A stretch of DNA of 6,244 bases, from positions 1-6,244 of the forward strand of contig JAAEQP010000042.1 of NCBI GenBank assembly GCA_024231375.1, given 5' to 3'. The position numbers and the translations under genes were made by a program. Positions 1 through 6,152 of the stretch are shown here, in pieces. Source of the stretch: a bacterium (lineage in GTDB: Bacteria; Hydrogenedentota; Hydrogenedentia; Hydrogenedentiales; SLHB01). How positions within the stretch are numbered: the stretch's first letter is position 1; each line of letters starts with the position of its first letter. The notes under the pieces were generated by a model that saw only the letters and a list, made by a program, of their open reading frames with translations, ran no database searches and had not been told where the DNA came from.

Positions 1-1235
1 ATGGCATAGACCTCGCAGGGGAGCGCCGTGATAGCCAAGCCGCCGATGCGCACCGCCTGTAGCTTCAATTCACGGCTGGGTTCCTCAGCGAGGTAGATCT
101 GCTCAAGTGCGTAGACTTCCGGTTGGTTTGCGGGCAGGGATCGTTCGCCCATGGCCGCACGAACTTGCTTGGCCCAGGCAAGCCGTTCCGGAGAGGGGGG
201 GCGACGGTTCAGTGCAAGGCGCGCCTCGACCATGTCAACGCGCGGGTGGGGATAATACTCGACGCGTTTCCAGGCCTCCATGGCCTTTCCGGCGACGCGC
301 GCGGCGTAGGCATCGATTTCGATGTCCTTCTTGGGCTGGGAGTAGTCCATCCAGTGCTGGTCGCCGCTGGTGCCGTTGGAAATCATGGCTACGAAACGGG
401 GAGCCCCCTGATGCGGGGCGATACGCCGTTCGATTTCGAGGCAGAACCGTCCGAAATAATCGGGGGATACGGCGGGGGCGCCGAAGTAGTGCATCGAGTA
501 GTTGGCGAGGAGGGCCAAGGGAACCGCTTCTGCCGTCTGCACCGCCAGGATGGTCAGGCCGGGGTCCTCCGGACCGCACGGACCGACGTAGTCGGGGTTC
601 TGATACCCCGGATGCATCATCGCCCGGATCGTGTTGTCCCCGAAAGGATCGATCCCGATTCTATCGGGTCGGCGAATCCATACGCGGCAATGAGTGTCCT
701 CGGCATCGGTCACCGTGGCCCAGCCTACTTGGGCGGGCACCCGGTTTGCATCGGCCTGGCGAAGGCATTCGACAAGGCGGCTCGACAGAAATGCGGCGTA
801 GGCTTCATCGCAACGAGAACCCAGAGCGCCCATGACGGACGGGGCGGAATGGGTGTGGGTTGCCGCGATCAGCATGCATTCCGCGGGGATGCCCGTCGCG
901 GCGCTGGCGCGACGCTTTGCCTCGTCCAGAAGTTCGCGGGGCATCATGAGGCTATCCACGGTAACGATAGCGAGCCGTTCTCCGCCGTTGTCGAGGACAA
1001 GTCCACGGGCGAACAGGGGACCGTGGACCGTGTCGGCGAGGCCCTCCAGGAAGCCGCCGCTGTTGATGACCGGCAAGGTCTCCGGTGTGATATCCACGGC
1101 TGCCGCGCCTGCGAGTAGCGGCTTGGATATGCGGCGGCCTGATGCACAATTCGCGTTGCTTGCCAACACAACGGCACCGGCCATGCCATAGGCCGATTTC
1201 CGAAAGAATCCCCGGCGACTGAATTTCTGGCCCAT
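1..1235 (-). CDS. Neutral/alkaline ceramidase-family hydrolase, Tat-exported (3' end beyond the window)
   Basis: The frame is open for 411 codons from the ATG at 1235 to the window edge, so the C-terminus is missing. The N-terminus has a Tat signal: S6-R7-R8-G9-F10-F11-R12-K13, then a hydrophobic stretch rich in Ala/Gly/Val (residues 15-26); C30 follows but is not in a good lipobox. The mature part resembles the neutral/alkaline non-lysosomal ceramidase N-terminal domain family: T126-H-T-H-S-A-P (zinc-ligand motif), H249 in a NYSMHYFG context (second zinc His), N287-G-T-S-G-D292 (the conserved Asn/Ser/Gly-Asp nucleophile loop) and E408 in LPCEVYA, matching the zinc-binding Glu. The family's last zinc ligand, a Tyr, would lie past the edge. 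Characterised members hydrolyse the amide of ceramide; the many short homologues in Planctomycetota-like genomes are untested, so the substrate is unknown. Export to the periplasm or cell surface is inferred from the signal. The start is fixed by the GGAGG at 1248-1244 and by the Tat motif directly after it. Confidence 0.9.
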   Translation of the reverse strand, partial: MGQKFSRRGFFRKSAYGMAGAVVLASNANCASGRRISKPLLAGAAAVDITPETLPVINSGGFLEGLADTVHGPLFARGLVLDNGGERLAIVTVDSLMMPRELLDEAKRRASAATGIPAECMLIAATHTHSAPSVMGALGSRCDEAYAAFLSSRLVECLRQADANRVPAQVGWATVTDAEDTHCRVWIRRPDRIGIDPFGDNTIRAMMHPGYQNPDYVGPCGPEDPGLTILAVQTAEAVPLALLANYSMHYFGAPAVSPDYFGRFCLEIERRIAPHQGAPRFVAMISNGTSGDQHWMDYSQPKKDIEIDAYAARVAGKAMEAWKRVEYYPHPRVDMVEARLALNRRPPSPERLAWAKQVRAAMGERSLPANQPEVYALEQIYLAEEPSRELKLQAVRIGGLAITALPCEVYA

Positions 1236-1243
1236 CACTATGC

Positions 1244-1248
1244 CCTCC
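1244..1248 (-). promoter_or_regulatory. Shine-Dalgarno of the ceramidase-family gene
   Basis: On the minus strand GGAGG ends 8 bases before the ATG at 1235. This is ideal spacing and supports that start codon. Confidence 0.8.
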
Positions 1249-1310
1249 GCCACTGTCAAGCGATTCCTGTGTCCGGCCGGCGCCAGTTCCCATCAAACCC
1301 GCTCTGAAAC

Positions 1311-1340
1311 ATTGTAGATTGCCGAACTGATCGGCAACAA
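1311..1340 (-). promoter_or_regulatory. Possible promoter with overlapping operator-like inverted repeat
   Basis: On the minus strand TACAAT (1316-1311, 5/6 to the -10 consensus) lies 18 bases after TTGTTG (1340-1335, a poor -35, 3/6). The spacer is filled by a perfect inverted repeat, TTGCCGA at 1319-1325 and TCGGCAA at 1331-1337 with a 5-base centre. An inverted repeat lying over the -35/-10 region is typical of a repressor operator. Transcription would start near 1304, giving a leader of about 70 bases before the ceramidase-family start at 1235. The inverted repeat is seen directly; its regulatory role is inferred, and the weak -35 may mean that an activator or another sigma factor is needed. 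Confidence 0.35.
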
Positions 1341-1433
1341 GGACAAAAGGTGTGCCATGCCAGTTCCATGTCGCGAATCACTCCCTGGTTTCTCCCGCGT
1401 CATGACTACTCGTGACGCTCTGTCTACTCAGCC
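1338..1433. other. Intergenic stretch, no gene seen
   Basis: No plausible coding frame is visible on either strand. The only structure noted is a 6-bp inverted repeat, GCGTCA (1397-1402) and TGACGC (1413-1418), containing the 8-base palindrome GTCATGAC at 1399-1406. There is no T-tract, so it is not a convincing terminator; it could be a weak protein-binding site. Confidence 0.4.
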
Positions 1434-1580
1434 TTAGGTCTGGGTTGACATAGAACGCGCCTGAAGCCGCGACCGCAGTCGGCGCTCGGACAGTCTCCGC
1501 ACAGATTTCCTGTCCTTCAACCGAAGAAGCTCTTCCTGAATCTCTGGCGCGAGTTCGAGCAGTTTCTGAAATTCAACGGC
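1434..1580 (-). pseudogene. Doubtful remnant of a DNA-binding (ParB-like/HTH) protein
   Basis: The minus-strand frame that ends with TAA at 1434-1436 contains a segment reading LLELAPEIQEELLRL followed by a basic run with SERRLRSRL. From memory, this resembles the tail of small HTH proteins encoded beside site-specific recombinases, which carry LL.LAPDIQEEILFL and then an ITER.LR segment shortly after their helix-turn-helix. Upstream, the same frame (to an ATG at 1796) gives Pro/Arg-rich sequence I do not recognise, which overlaps the GIY-YIG gene on the other strand; the HTH expected before the LAPEIQEE helix is absent. I read this as the 3' scrap of a lost gene, perhaps left by a mobile element. 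Chance similarity cannot be excluded. Confidence 0.25.
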
Positions 1581-1759
1581 GAGATGTGTCGGATGTAGGG
1601 CTGGTTCGTCAGCGCTCTGTAAGTCATTGTTTCGTGAAGGTTTGGGTAGGAAGATGAAACTGCTCTCCCAGTTCTCGCACATGGCCGGAACGGGGAGCCA
1701 GACATTTGCAGGCCGTACCTGCGGGTGCGGCCTCTTTCTTCTTTCCGGGGGGGGCATGA

Positions 1760-1993
1760 ATGGCCTATTGCGTCTACATTCTACGCTCCGAGTCAACCGG
1801 GAAGACGTACGTCGATCAGACCAACGATCTGAAGCGCCGCCTCGCCCAGCACAACGACCCGGATTGCAGGCTCACCTTGCACGCGAAGCGCCACAAGGGT
1901 CCATGGGGCCTCCTGCACAGCGAAGAATACGCCACGCGCACGGAAGCCATGCGCTACGAAAAGCAACTCAAGTCGGGCCAAGGCCGTGAATAG
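1760..1993 (+). CDS. Small GIY-YIG domain protein (UPF0213/YhbQ-like), possibly decayed
   Basis: The 77-residue product is one GIY-YIG nuclease fold of the short stand-alone type. V5-Y6-I7-L8 stands in the 'GIY' strand and Y17-V18-D19-Q20-T21 in the 'YIG' strand. They are followed by N22-D23-L24-K25-R26-R27 (conserved Arg), H31-N32, then E55/E56 and T61-E62-A63-M64-R65-Y66-E67-K68, which carries the conserved acidic residue, and K71-S72-G73. Two features are unusual. The usual Gly of 'YIG' is Asp (codon GAT, 1814-1816). The frame also stops at TAG (1991-1993) right after G75-R76-E77, where homologues typically continue with Trp; the codons beyond the stop read IRDTLL, as expected of the family. 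The protein is thus either a variant about ten residues short or a degrading gene. Family members are structure-specific or of unknown function. The ATG at 1760 follows a run of eight Gs (1747-1754) and lacks a classical Shine-Dalgarno. The IS remnant begins 29 bases after the stop. Confidence 0.8.
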   Translation: MAYCVYILRSESTGKTYVDQTNDLKRRLAQHNDPDCRLTLHAKRHKGPWGLLHSEEYATRTEAMRYEKQLKSGQGRE

Positions 1994-2022
1994 ATTCGCG
2001 ACACGCTCCTAGACCGACACAC

Positions 2023-2390
2023 TGACCTGCCCCCAGTTCATGTACCAACCGGAGTGAGAGTGCCTGCCTCGGTTTGTTGCTCTACCTCTGGGACTTCCGC
2101 ATTGCCGGAATCCCGCCCTGGCGGGATAGGCCGACCGGAGTTGCGGCAATGCGCGGCGAATTCCGCTGGGGTCATGTAGTTCAAGCTGCTATGGGGACGT
2201 AGCTCATCGTACTCGTTCCTCCAGTGTTCGATCACGTTCTGGGCATGTCGGCCGTCTGTGAAGACGCGCATGTTCAGGCATTCGTCTCGGAACTTGCCGT
2301 GGAAGCTTTCGATGTAGGGGTTCTCCCATGGACTTCCCTGCGTGATGTAGAGGGTCTTGGGGCCGCGCTTGAAAAGGCCGCCTGCCTTCG
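2023..2390 (-). mobile_element. Truncated IS3-family insertion sequence (transposase-3' end only)
   Basis: The element is recognised from the 3' portion of its transposase on the minus strand. On the plus strand its outer terminus is probably the TGACCTGCCCCC at 2023-2034, which begins with the TG of IS3-family ends and lies 15 bases beyond the transposase stop. The other end, together with orfA and most of orfB, has been deleted: transposase similarity fades at about 2376-2390, shortly before the aminotransferase start at 2437. The exact inner boundary is uncertain. With the opposite terminus gone, no target-site duplication can be checked and the copy cannot move on its own. Confidence 0.75.
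2038..2376 (-). pseudogene. IS3-family transposase OrfB, C-terminal fragment of the integrase core
   Basis: Reading from 2376 down to the TGA at 2040-2038, the frame gives about 112 residues of an IS3-type DDE transposase end. KTLYITQGSPWEN is followed by PYIESFHGKFRDECLN, where the Glu of ESF is the last catalytic acid of the D-D-E triad. Then come HWRNEYDELRPHSSL and NYMTPAEFAA, the typical rve-domain tail. The two catalytic Asp residues and the N-terminal DNA-binding half are missing, so no active enzyme can be made. The same frame remains open upstream to an ATG at 2469, but that part overlaps the aminotransferase gene and has no transposase similarity. The tail after PAEFAA is about 38 residues of low-complexity sequence rich in Pro, Glu and Gly. 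Confidence 0.88.
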
Positions 2391-2397
2391 CTACCCT
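2369..2397 (+). promoter_or_regulatory. Candidate promoter of the aminotransferase at the IS junction
   Basis: TTGAAA (2369-2374, 5/6 to the -35 consensus) is separated by 17 bases from TACCCT (2392-2397), which keeps the key T, A and T of a -10 box but matches only 3/6. The predicted start near 2404 would leave a leader of about 33 bases before the ATG at 2437. The -35 lies in or at the edge of the IS remnant and the -10 at or beyond its boundary, so this may be a hybrid promoter. The -10 is weak and confidence is low. Confidence 0.3.
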
Positions 2398-2418
2398 TGC
2401 CCGCTGAGTACTGAACCC

Positions 2419-2426
2419 GAGGGGAG
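2419..2426 (+). promoter_or_regulatory. Shine-Dalgarno-like GAGGGGAG of the aminotransferase
   Basis: This purine run ends ten bases before the ATG at 2437, slightly far but usable. It supports this start over the in-frame ATG at 2224. Confidence 0.5.
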
Positions 2427-2436
2427 CACCTGCAAA

Positions 2437-3714
2437 ATGAGTACCACATCGACCAAACTCGCGATTCACGGCGGGCCGAAAACCGTCACTGCCGACTGCG
2501 GCAAAGCGACCGCATGGCCGCTCATTACCAAGGAAGATGAAGACGCCGTTCTGGAAGTCCTGCGTGCCGGCAGTATGTCAGGTACCGATATCACCAAAGA
2601 GTTCGAGAAGGAATTCGCCGCCTACCTTGGCGTCGAATACTGCCTCGGCTACTGCAACGGCACCGCGTCCCTGCTCGGCGCCATGTTCGGGTGCGGCGTC
2701 GGTGCCGGCGACGAGATCATCTGCCCTGGCATGACCTACTGGGCGTCCGCGCTCCCCTGCTTCCAGCTCGGCGCCACCGTCGTGTTCGCGGACGTCGATC
2801 CCGACTCGCTGTGCATCGACCCCGCCGACATCGATCACCGGATCACCGACCGCACCAAAGCCATCGTCATCGTCCACTACGCTGGGTATCCCTGCGACAT
2901 GGATCCCATCATGGCCATCGCCGAGAAGCGCGGCGTCAAAGTCATTGAAGACGTGTCCCACGCCCACGGCAGCCTCTACAAAGGCCGCATCACCGGCTCA
3001 CTCGGCCACGTCGCCGCCATGTCCTGCATGTCGGGCAAGTCCCTGGTCGCCAGCGAAGCCGGTATGCTCGCCACCAACGACCGCGAAATCTGGGAACGGG
3101 CCATCGCCTTCGGCCACTACGCTCGCCACGACGACCTCACCATCCCCGATCTGGTCAAAGGCAAAGGGTATCCGCTGGGCGGCGCGAAGCATCGCATGAA
3201 CCAGCTGTCCAGCGCCTTGGGACGCTCCCAGCTTCGGGCCTATCCGGGCCGCATCGCCGAGATCCAGGAGGCCATGAACCTCTTCTGGGACCTCCAGGAA
3301 GGTGTGCCAGGCATCAAGGCCCACCGCCCGTCAAAAGAGTCGGGTTCCACCATGGGCGGATGGTACGCGGCCAAGGGCCTGTACCGCGCCGAGGAACTTG
3401 GCGGACTCCATGTCAAGAAGTTCTGCGAAGCCGTCAGTGCCGAAGGCTGCCAGACCGGCCCCGGCGCCAACCGCGCCATGAACCTGCACCCTGTGCTCAA
3501 CGACGTGGACATCTACGGACACGGCAAGCCAACGCGGAACGCCTTCTCGGACCGCGACGTGCGTCAGCCCGAAGGATCCTTGCCCGTCACCGAGAGCATC
3601 ATGGAGATCTGCTATCACATCCCCTGGTTCAAGCGCATGGACAAGGAAGCCATCGAACAGTGCGCGGCCGCCTACCGCAAAGTGGCCGAAAACGCCGACC
3701 AACTCATGGACTGA
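2437..3714 (+). CDS. DegT/DnrJ/EryC1/StrS-family PLP-dependent aminotransferase
   Basis: The 425-residue protein has the normal family length and complete landmarks. An N-terminal LAIHGGPKT...WPLIT segment is followed by SGTDITKEFEKEFAAYLGV. N74-G-T-A-S78 forms the PLP-phosphate loop, and T100-Y-W102 lies in the strand that normally supplies the ring-stacking residue. The Asp that pairs with the PLP nitrogen is D172 in VIEDVSHAHGS, and the Schiff-base Lys is K201 in SCMSGKSLVASEAGMLATND. The C-terminal domain follows to residue 425. The family transfers amino groups, usually from glutamate or glutamine, to keto-sugars or keto-cyclitols for cell-surface glycans or natural products; the substrate cannot be told here because no sugar gene is adjacent. 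It is cytoplasmic. The frame extends upstream to 2224, but that part runs antisense through the transposase fragment and lacks family similarity. The ATG at 2437, with GAGGGGAG ten bases before it, is preferred. It is a single-gene unit ended by the hairpin at 3735. Confidence 0.93.
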   Translation: MSTTSTKLAIHGGPKTVTADCGKATAWPLITKEDEDAVLEVLRAGSMSGTDITKEFEKEFAAYLGVEYCLGYCNGTASLLGAMFGCGVGAGDEIICPGMTYWASALPCFQLGATVVFADVDPDSLCIDPADIDHRITDRTKAIVIVHYAGYPCDMDPIMAIAEKRGVKVIEDVSHAHGSLYKGRITGSLGHVAAMSCMSGKSLVASEAGMLATNDREIWERAIAFGHYARHDDLTIPDLVKGKGYPLGGAKHRMNQLSSALGRSQLRAYPGRIAEIQEAMNLFWDLQEGVPGIKAHRPSKESGSTMGGWYAAKGLYRAEELGGLHVKKFCEAVSAEGCQTGPGANRAMNLHPVLNDVDIYGHGKPTRNAFSDRDVRQPEGSLPVTESIMEICYHIPWFKRMDKEAIEQCAAAYRKVAENADQLMD

Positions 3715-3734
3715 GTAACGCCCGAGAAACGTAG

Positions 3735-3762
3735 AACGGCCCGCCAATCGGCGGGCCGTTTT
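3735..3762 (+). terminator. Intrinsic terminator of the aminotransferase, shared with the convergent gene
   Basis: A perfect 11-bp stem (3735-3745 with 3750-3760) closes the tetraloop AATC and runs into TTTT at 3759-3762. It begins 20 bases after the aminotransferase stop. Read on the minus strand, the same stem follows the 3788-5638 gene by 27 bases but is followed by CTACGTTTCTC, a poorer T-tract. Termination should therefore be stronger for the plus-strand transcript, with probable two-way function between the convergent genes. Confidence 0.88.
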
Positions 3763-3787
3763 CGTTGCGTGCTCTAAGGGAAGAGAC

Positions 3788-5638
3788 CTACTCCACCACG
3801 AACCCTTCCTTCTCAAGTTCCTTACTCAGGTTCGCCTTCGAAATCTTCGATATCTCCACCGCCTTTCGCGGGTCGATGGCCTTGAAGTGCTTGGCCAACC
3901 GGCGTCGATGCGTCAGGTCGGCGAGTACCAACGGGTCGTCCGTCTCGATCACCTGCACCGTGCGGATACGCACGTGCTTCATACCGCCACGCCAGTCGTC
4001 CAGCGTCGTCATCACGTTCGTGGGCAGCGACCCGCCCCGATTGTGGCGGATAAGGTACTCCACAAAAGCCGCACCATCATGCCCTTCCTGGATGGCACGC
4101 GTGAACGAGTCCTTGCTAAGGTGATACACCGTCGCCAACCCCGTGCTGCCACGTTCGGCGAACTGGTCCAACGGCACCGTCAGCAACGGATCCACGTCCT
4201 GCGTGGGAACCACGATGTCGAAGTTCGGCTGAACCACCAACTCCGCGCCCTGATCCGGGAATCGCTCACACAGCGTTCCGTACTCCGCACCGCTCGTGTC
4301 GCGGGTCTCCGACAACAGCCACCGCCCAAGGTCGCTTGCCCGAAACACGCTCCCCGCGTCGTCCTCGGCGCGGTCCACCATGCCCAGCCAAAGAAACGTC
4401 TCCTCCAGGCTTCGCGCCAAGCCGCGCTCCGAACTTGCCGCCGCGCTCGGACTCACATACCGCCAATGGCCGCCCGCGTTCCGCAACACCGCCTGCTCGT
4501 CCTCGGCGCACCTCTCCCGCACATACGAGATGAAATCCATCACCGGGTACCACGCCCCCGGTTTCAGTTCGTCAAGCATACCCGCCATCACGCGGCGTGA
4601 ACTGGATTCGTTGGAATTCGACAGGAGCCATTCGCAGAGCACACTGTGCCGTTGAATGCGGCCCGTGCCCACCAACGACTCAAGGCTGCCCGCGCGGAGT
4701 TCGTTGTCCACCCGCGCAAGCCATCCGACCCCCTGCGCCACCCACACACACGTGTTCAACGGCGGATCGTCGTCCTCGCAGACTTCCTCCAAACGCCGCC
4801 GATCTTCACGAAACAGGTCGCCATCGCCACGCACCCGCACGGGCCGCGCCGCAATCGCCGCCACAATCCGGCAGACTCGGTCCGAGAAATCCAGCGCGCG
4901 GCAGTCCTCATCTTCCGGCTTGGTCCGGCACGCCTTCAGCCGCACCTTTCCCTTGCGCCGCTTCGTGCCCGTGTCCCGCGCTTGCCGCACCTCCGAAAGC
5001 AGACCCGCCACCCGCACCAAGCGATCCTCCGTGTCGAAACGGAACATCTCGAAGGCCGAGAAGCCCTGCACCAACTCCCACAGCGCCTGCTCGACCTGGT
5101 AGTCCGTGCCGCTGTACGCCGCGCGAATCGTGGATACAGGCAGGACCCCGTCTTTCGATTGCCACAAGGTGTCGAACGCCTCGCGCGCTGCGTCCGAGAA
5201 ACCCCGGGTCGCAACGTACTCCACCACACTGTCGGGATGGTGGTAGAATCGGTTCAGCAGTTCCTCGACCGCCGCCTTCTTGCCGCCGGGCTTCTCAATG
5301 TCGATCCGTTCTTCCAGCCGCCGGAAATCGTGCGGGCTCATCGCCTTCACCAGCCGGAACAGAGACGGCACGTCCCCGTGGTTCTCAAGACCCGCCACGA
5401 TCCGTTTCACCGCCGACAACCCTTCCGGTACCAGCTTCACCCGCGTGATGTCCGCGAAGAACACGCGGCCCGTCACGTCCACCAGATACTCAATCTCTTC
5501 GGCGGGCAACTCCAGCTTCTTCGACAGGAAGCGAACCGTCAGACCCGAACGGCTGTTCTGTGACAGTTCGCGCGCTATCCGGAAGGCCGGACGGCTCATG
5601 CCCTCCATGTCGGCTATCAAACTCGCGCCGTGGCGCAT
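3788..5638 (-). CDS. Helicase-associated domain protein (XPB/Ssl2-like, no helicase motor)
   Basis: The 616-residue protein ends in a clear helicase-associated domain (Helicase_C_3 / XPB-Ssl2-like type) at about residues 466-575. It starts ELVVQPNFDIVVP, continues FAERGSTGLATVYHLSKDSFTRAIQEG and ends with the SLPTNVMTTLDDWRG element and a VRIRTVQVIETDDP strand. Before it lie the family's usual modules: ELKPGAWYPVMDFISYVRE, LARSLEETFLWLGMVDRA and VFRASDLGRWLL (winged-helix-like). The N-terminus (about 30-100) and residues 155-215 also look like winged helices, and residues 218-240 form a strongly basic linker. No Walker A, DEAD-type or other helicase motif is present, so it has no ATPase of its own. 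In many bacteria such proteins accompany an XPB-like helicase; none is in this window. A role with DNA, as a repair or transcription accessory factor, is inferred only. The ATG at 5638 is chosen because AGAGGA lies six bases upstream; M11 and M14 are alternatives. Confidence 0.87.
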   Translation of the reverse strand: MRHGASLIADMEGMSRPAFRIARELSQNSRSGLTVRFLSKKLELPAEEIEYLVDVTGRVFFADITRVKLVPEGLSAVKRIVAGLENHGDVPSLFRLVKAMSPHDFRRLEERIDIEKPGGKKAAVEELLNRFYHHPDSVVEYVATRGFSDAAREAFDTLWQSKDGVLPVSTIRAAYSGTDYQVEQALWELVQGFSAFEMFRFDTEDRLVRVAGLLSEVRQARDTGTKRRKGKVRLKACRTKPEDEDCRALDFSDRVCRIVAAIAARPVRVRGDGDLFREDRRRLEEVCEDDDPPLNTCVWVAQGVGWLARVDNELRAGSLESLVGTGRIQRHSVLCEWLLSNSNESSSRRVMAGMLDELKPGAWYPVMDFISYVRERCAEDEQAVLRNAGGHWRYVSPSAAASSERGLARSLEETFLWLGMVDRAEDDAGSVFRASDLGRWLLSETRDTSGAEYGTLCERFPDQGAELVVQPNFDIVVPTQDVDPLLTVPLDQFAERGSTGLATVYHLSKDSFTRAIQEGHDGAAFVEYLIRHNRGGSLPTNVMTTLDDWRGGMKHVRIRTVQVIETDDPLVLADLTHRRRLAKHFKAIDPRKAVEISKISKANLSKELEKEGFVVE

Positions 5639-5644
5639 ACAAAG

Positions 5645-5650
5645 TCCTCT
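5645..5650 (-). promoter_or_regulatory. Shine-Dalgarno of the helicase-associated gene
   Basis: AGAGGA on the minus strand (5650-5645) ends six bases before the ATG at 5638, which decides the start among three nearby in-frame ATGs. Confidence 0.75.
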
Positions 5651-5757
5651 ATCTGCAAACTACTCGGACAATCCAAGTCAGTCGGCGCCCCGCGGCCAAG
5701 GACAACAAACGCCCCGGCCGTACCCTATCGCATTCCCCACAAGATACAGGGACACCA

Positions 5758-5786
5758 AGTATATCCGACGTTCAAAGTGTTGACAA
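5758..5786 (-). promoter_or_regulatory. Sigma70-type promoter of the helicase-associated gene
   Basis: On the minus strand TTGTCA (5786-5781, 5/6) and TATACT (5763-5758, 5/6 with the key TA...T) are separated by exactly 17 bases. This is the best promoter match noticed in the window. Transcription should start near 5751, leaving about 113 bases of 5' leader before the ATG at 5638. The leader is GC-rich, but I see no riboswitch I can name. Confidence 0.65.
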
Positions 5787-5955
5787 GACCAAGTTCAGAG
5801 CCAATCCCGCGGTGCATTCGACCGGACCCCGGTTCACGCGGCACCCAAGCGCCGCGCACACGCCTGGGCGCGTTCCGGGAAGCGGCGGGATCCGGCGCCC
5901 GCCAATGGCCCCAGGCTAGGTTGAGCACAACATATTGATGCGCCAAGTGCCGCCC

Positions 5956-5975
5956 TTTTCCACATGTTATCCACA
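5956..5975 (+). promoter_or_regulatory. Tandem pair of DnaA boxes (one near-consensus, one perfect)
   Basis: TTTTCCACA (5956-5964, one mismatch) is followed after two bases by TTATCCACA (5967-5975, exact consensus). The boxes have the same orientation and an 11-base step, about one helical turn, which favours cooperative DnaA binding. The match is seen directly; binding is inferred. Confidence 0.6.
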
Positions 5976-6030
5976 GGCGCTTCCATAATGGTTGACGGAA
6001 AAGCGGTCAAATGAACCAATTCCATAAAGA

Positions 6031-6047
6031 GCCGATCCGATCGGCTG
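6031..6047. repeat. 17-base palindrome between the DnaA-box pairs
   Basis: AGCCGATC and GATCGGCT (6031-6038 and 6040-6047) are perfect 8-base inverted arms around a single central C. There is no following T-run, so it is not a terminator. The tiny centre suits a dimeric protein-binding site better than an RNA hairpin. The protein that would bind it is unknown. Confidence 0.5.
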
Positions 6048-6152
6048 TGTCCGCTTAAGTCGCTTTGCAGAAAGAGGTTGGTCGATGTGGCGTTTCGGTT
6101 GGAAGGTTGGAGCGTCCAGATGATCGCCGACACGCCTCCGTTTCTCCCCCGA

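Noticed and set aside
123..1118. Plus-strand open frame of 331 codons
   Set aside because: It is antisense to the ceramidase-family gene, whose minus-strand frame has family motifs, a Tat signal and a ribosome binding site. The plus-strand product shows no motif.
1747..1754. Run of eight Gs before the GIY-YIG start, as a phase-variation tract
   Set aside because: It lies outside the reading frame and not in a recognised promoter spacer, so length changes would have no clear switch effect.
2224..2436. N-terminal extension of the aminotransferase to an ATG at 2224
   Set aside because: This part runs antisense through the transposase fragment and has no aminotransferase similarity. The ATG at 2437 gives the normal family N-terminus.
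4646..5563. Plus-strand open frames of about 280-305 codons
   Set aside because: They are shadows of the GC-rich helicase-associated gene on the minus strand, with Arg/Pro/His-rich products and no recognisable domains.
5780..5785. TTGACA on the plus strand as a -35 box
   Set aside because: About 17 bases downstream the sequence is AATCCC-like, with no acceptable -10. The match is a by-product of the minus-strand TTGTCA.
5884..5903. GGCGGG/CCCGCC hairpin
   Set aside because: It has only a 6-bp stem with an 8-base loop and no T-tract on either side, so it is not supported as a terminator and is expected in GC-rich DNA.
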